52,362 bases of DNA from Chloroflexota bacterium. Lineage in GTDB: Bacteria; Chloroflexota; Dehalococcoidia; DSTF01; RBG-16-68-14. This document shows positions 50,564 through 52,362 of the stretch, piece by piece; position 1 is the first letter of the stretch; every line of letters starts with the position of its first letter. Location: contig QIFC01000003.1 of NCBI GenBank assembly GCA_003228685.1, forward strand, positions 1 through 52,362, read 5' to 3'. The position numbers and the translations under genes are program-made. Under the pieces are notes generated by a model. The model saw only the letters and a program-made list of their open reading frames with translations. It had not been told where the DNA came from and ran no database searches.

Positions 50564-51598
50564 CTAGGTATAGAACGTATTCGCGATTGCGCCAACGTAG
50601 GACATCACTTTTTCCGTAGGCAGCGCGTACGTCGGTGGTACCAGCAGCAGCGAGTCGGCTACCTCCCAGACTGGCTCGATCTTCTTGCGCACCTCGTCGG
50701 GCGTGCCGCAGACCACGAACGTCTCCGCCATCTCATCCGGCACGGTGTGGGCAACGTTCGCGTATCCGCCCGTTCGCGCGCCCTCCTGGAGCACGCGGGC
50801 CTCATCGCGGAAGCCGTGAGCCGCGAAGTACTCTTCGTACTGAGCGGCGCCGGCGTAAAACGCTACGGTCGATCGGGCGTCGTTGACCGCGTCCGCACGA
50901 TCGTTGCTCGCGGCAACGTAGAGCCCGACTTGGAACTCGACCTCGTCGCGCTGCTTGCCGCCCCGTTTCAGGCCGCGCTCGATGGCTCCGGGGATCGTCT
51001 TGGTCGCCCAGGGAATCGACCAGATCGGATGCCCCATCACGCCATCGGATATCTCCGCAGCCAGACTCACGAGAGGCTGGCGCAGGGCCGCGATCCAGAT
51101 CGGCAGGTCAGTGCGCAGCGGCGGCGGCGGCGCCAGCCACTTGAGCATGCTGAAGTCGTGCTTGTGATACTCGCCGGCGTATGCCTCCAGTTCGCCCGTG
51201 TGGGCTTTCTCGATCACCATCCTTACGATCTCGACCACTTCCCGCATGTGATCGAGCGGCTTACCATAGGACATGCCGTAGATCTCCTCGCTCAGCGCGC
51301 GGACGCTGCAGCCGAGGCCGAGAATAAAGCGGCCGTCGCTCATCCTGTCCATGTCCATCGCGGAAAGAGCCGTCTCGAAAGGGCTGCGAGCGAACGCAAA
51401 CGCGATGCCCGTGAGCAGCCTCACGCGGGTGGTCGATACGGCAGCCGCGGCGAGCGGGATGAATGGTGTGCTGTGGAGCTGCGCCGCCATCAGCCCGTCC
51501 AGGCCCATGTCCTCCTGCATCTTGGCCTGGGCAGCCGCGACGGACGCGGGCGCGTTGGCAGGTACGAATCCCCAGTACCGTCTCTTGTCCTTGACCAT
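50564..51598 (-). CDS. LLM-class (F420- or FMN-dependent) oxidoreductase
   Basis: 344-aa luciferase-like TIM-barrel protein. STTRVRLLTGIAFAFARSPF, RMSDGRFILGLGCSVRALSE, MREVVEIVRMVIE and DLPIWIAALRQPLVSLAAEI are typical; the C-terminal VPDEMAETFVVCGTPDEVRK also fits. Cofactor F420 is likely in this lineage but is not proven. GAGGAGGCG precedes ATG 51598. It heads an operon with the SDR gene downstream. Confidence 0.88.
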   Translation of the reverse strand: MVKDKRRYWGFVPANAPASVAAAQAKMQEDMGLDGLMAAQLHSTPFIPLAAAAVSTTRVRLLTGIAFAFARSPFETALSAMDMDRMSDGRFILGLGCSVRALSEEIYGMSYGKPLDHMREVVEIVRMVIEKAHTGELEAYAGEYHKHDFSMLKWLAPPPPLRTDLPIWIAALRQPLVSLAAEISDGVMGHPIWSIPWATKTIPGAIERGLKRGGKQRDEVEFQVGLYVAASNDRADAVNDARSTVAFYAGAAQYEEYFAAHGFRDEARVLQEGARTGGYANVAHTVPDEMAETFVVCGTPDEVRKKIEPVWEVADSLLLVPPTYALPTEKVMSYVGAIANTFYT

Positions 51599-51652
51599 GG
51601 CAGCGCCTCCTCGCTTGGCTATCGCAACGCCCGGTGTCGTTGGGAACCGGGG

Positions 51653-52075
51653 CTACAGTATCTCATACACGTCGTAGCTTACGCCTGTCGGTGTGAGCTT
51701 GCCGACGCCCACCGCGACGATCTGATTGAGCCAGCCGTACTTCTCCGACGCCGTCTCGTACGTGGGCGCGGTTCGAAAGTAGAAGTCTGGAGAGTCTGGC
51801 GCGCCTCGAATGAACCCTTTGTAGACCGTATAGATCAGCGCGCCGTCATCGGTTCGCAGCGTGGCGCGGACGTTCAGGTCCAGGACGCCATCGGGGCGGA
51901 TCAGCGCCCAGTCGCCGCCGCCCGGAAGCACCTCGCCTTTAAGCTTCGGCCCCTCGAACGTGCCGCCCGTGACGTAGTAAATGCGGCGGTTGCCACGCGG
52001 CGTCGCTCCCACATCCTGCACCTCTTCAAGGTCAGCCGTCATCGTGAACAGCAACTCGGTCTGTAAATCGCTCAT
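51653..52075 (-). CDS. DUF3237 family protein
   Basis: 140-aa beta-barrel-like protein. TPRGNRRIYYVTGGTFEGPK, LKGEVLPGGGDWALIRPDGV and LDLNVRATLRTDDGALIYTV, then FYFRTAPTYETASEKYGWLN, are the family signature. Function unknown; usually found near oxidoreductases of catabolic clusters. GGGAGGCGCC precedes ATG 52075. Confidence 0.85.
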   Translation of the reverse strand: MSDLQTELLFTMTADLEEVQDVGATPRGNRRIYYVTGGTFEGPKLKGEVLPGGGDWALIRPDGVLDLNVRATLRTDDGALIYTVYKGFIRGAPDSPDFYFRTAPTYETASEKYGWLNQIVAVGVGKLTPTGVSYDVYEIL

Positions 52076-52279
52076 GGCGCCTCCCAGACGAATCTAGCAC
52101 AAGACGAAGCGATGGTAGCATTGCGCAGCCAGCGATCCATGAGCCGTTCGGCCCGTTTCGATGCATCGGTGTGACCGCCAATAAGGGGTCCGTCGAGCAC
52201 TCGGCGCCATGGTGTGCCATGGCGGCGCCGCGCTCGTTCCGCAACTCACGGCGGGCCTTATTGCCCAACGGCCTGTTGG

Positions 52280-52325
52280 GTTGCAGGTAGAATGTCCTCC
52301 TTTACGTTGCAGCTAGAATGTCCTC
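52280..52325. mobile_element. possible insertion-element end with tandem 20-nt repeats
   Basis: GTTGCAGGTAGAATGTCCTC (52280-52299) and GTTGCAGCTAGAATGTCCTC (52306-52325), a 26-nt period, differing at one base. Flanked by two copies of ACGGCCTGTT (52268 and 52327). The look matches multi-repeat ends of some IS elements (I recall the ISNCY/IS481-like GTAGAATGTCC style), but no transposase is inside the window, so this is tentative. Confidence 0.4.
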
Positions 52326-52362
52326 TACGGCCTGTTCGGCTTTAAGCGGCGCATCGCGCAGC

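Noticed and set aside
50060..52066. 668-codon open frame on the plus strand, antisense to the SDR and LLM genes
   Set aside because: It lies opposite genes with clear family motifs. Its translation is low-complexity Arg/Ala/Pro-rich, a common artefact of GC-rich codon bias.

Overview
The window reads as a GC-rich chromosomal segment (roughly 60-65 % GC by eye) from a free-living, metabolically versatile bacterium, most likely a Chloroflexota lineage close to Dehalococcoidia/SAR202. That assignment is inference. It rests on the mix of CaiB/BaiF CoA-transferases, amidohydrolase-2 proteins, an F420-type LLM oxidoreductase, a coxMSL-type molybdenum hydroxylase, a DUF35/thiolase pair and short palindromic intergenic repeats. 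No rRNA, tRNA, CRISPR array, phage module or integrase gene was seen. One possible insertion-element end lies at the right edge.

Layout. 1-9 kb: the 3' part of a 2-hydroxyacyl-CoA lyase; a glgC/treT pair that should make trehalose from ADP-glucose; tldD, then a PIN toxin-antitoxin module, then a coupled zincin-amidohydrolase-tldE operon. 9-19.5 kb: a two-domain CoA-transferase broken by an amber codon, a COG1237 metallo-hydrolase, a GT39 membrane glycosyltransferase, an MFS exporter with a GAP-family protein, then nitroreductase, SnoaL-like protein, amidohydrolase and SDR. 19.5-28.4 kb: a PAS-LuxR regulator, an anSME-type radical SAM enzyme, a large GGDEF/HD-GYP sensor, and an acetoacetate-decarboxylase-like / FAD oxidoreductase / CMD / zinc-ribbon cluster. 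28.4-37.8 kb: a glyoxalase-II-like hydrolase with a duplicated 5' end, DUF2203, a membrane spermidine-synthase-like gene broken by three frameshifts, YjbQ, a dockerin-bearing surface protein, and a modE-tupA-tupB-tupC tungstate/molybdate uptake operon. 37.9-48 kb: CoA-transferase, MidA-like methyltransferase, NifU-like scaffold, a secreted protein, the molybdenum hydroxylase operon coxM-coxS-coxL followed by mocA, and a DUF35/thiolase operon. 48-52.4 kb: an ABM protein, a Vgb-like lipoprotein, SDR, LLM oxidoreductase, DUF3237 and a possible IS end.

How genes work together. GlgC supplies ADP-glucose to TreT. TldD and TldE should form one protease although they are separated in the map. The ModE-TupABC operon, the Mo hydroxylase and MocA form a metal-uptake, cofactor-maturation and enzyme set within 12 kb.

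Two unusual themes recur. First, single genes or short repeats are inserted exactly at gene boundaries and are flanked by imperfect copies of the neighbouring gene's end: the tail of the COG1237 hydrolase recurs after the GT39 gene, the tail of the nitroreductase recurs after the SnoaL gene, and the start of the glyoxalase-II-like gene recurs beyond a palindromic repeat. Second, a retropepsin-like aspartic protease domain is fused in frame to the CoxS iron-sulfur subunit. Many genes also carry a TANNNT -10 box only 5-11 nt before the start codon, which suggests leaderless transcription is common here.
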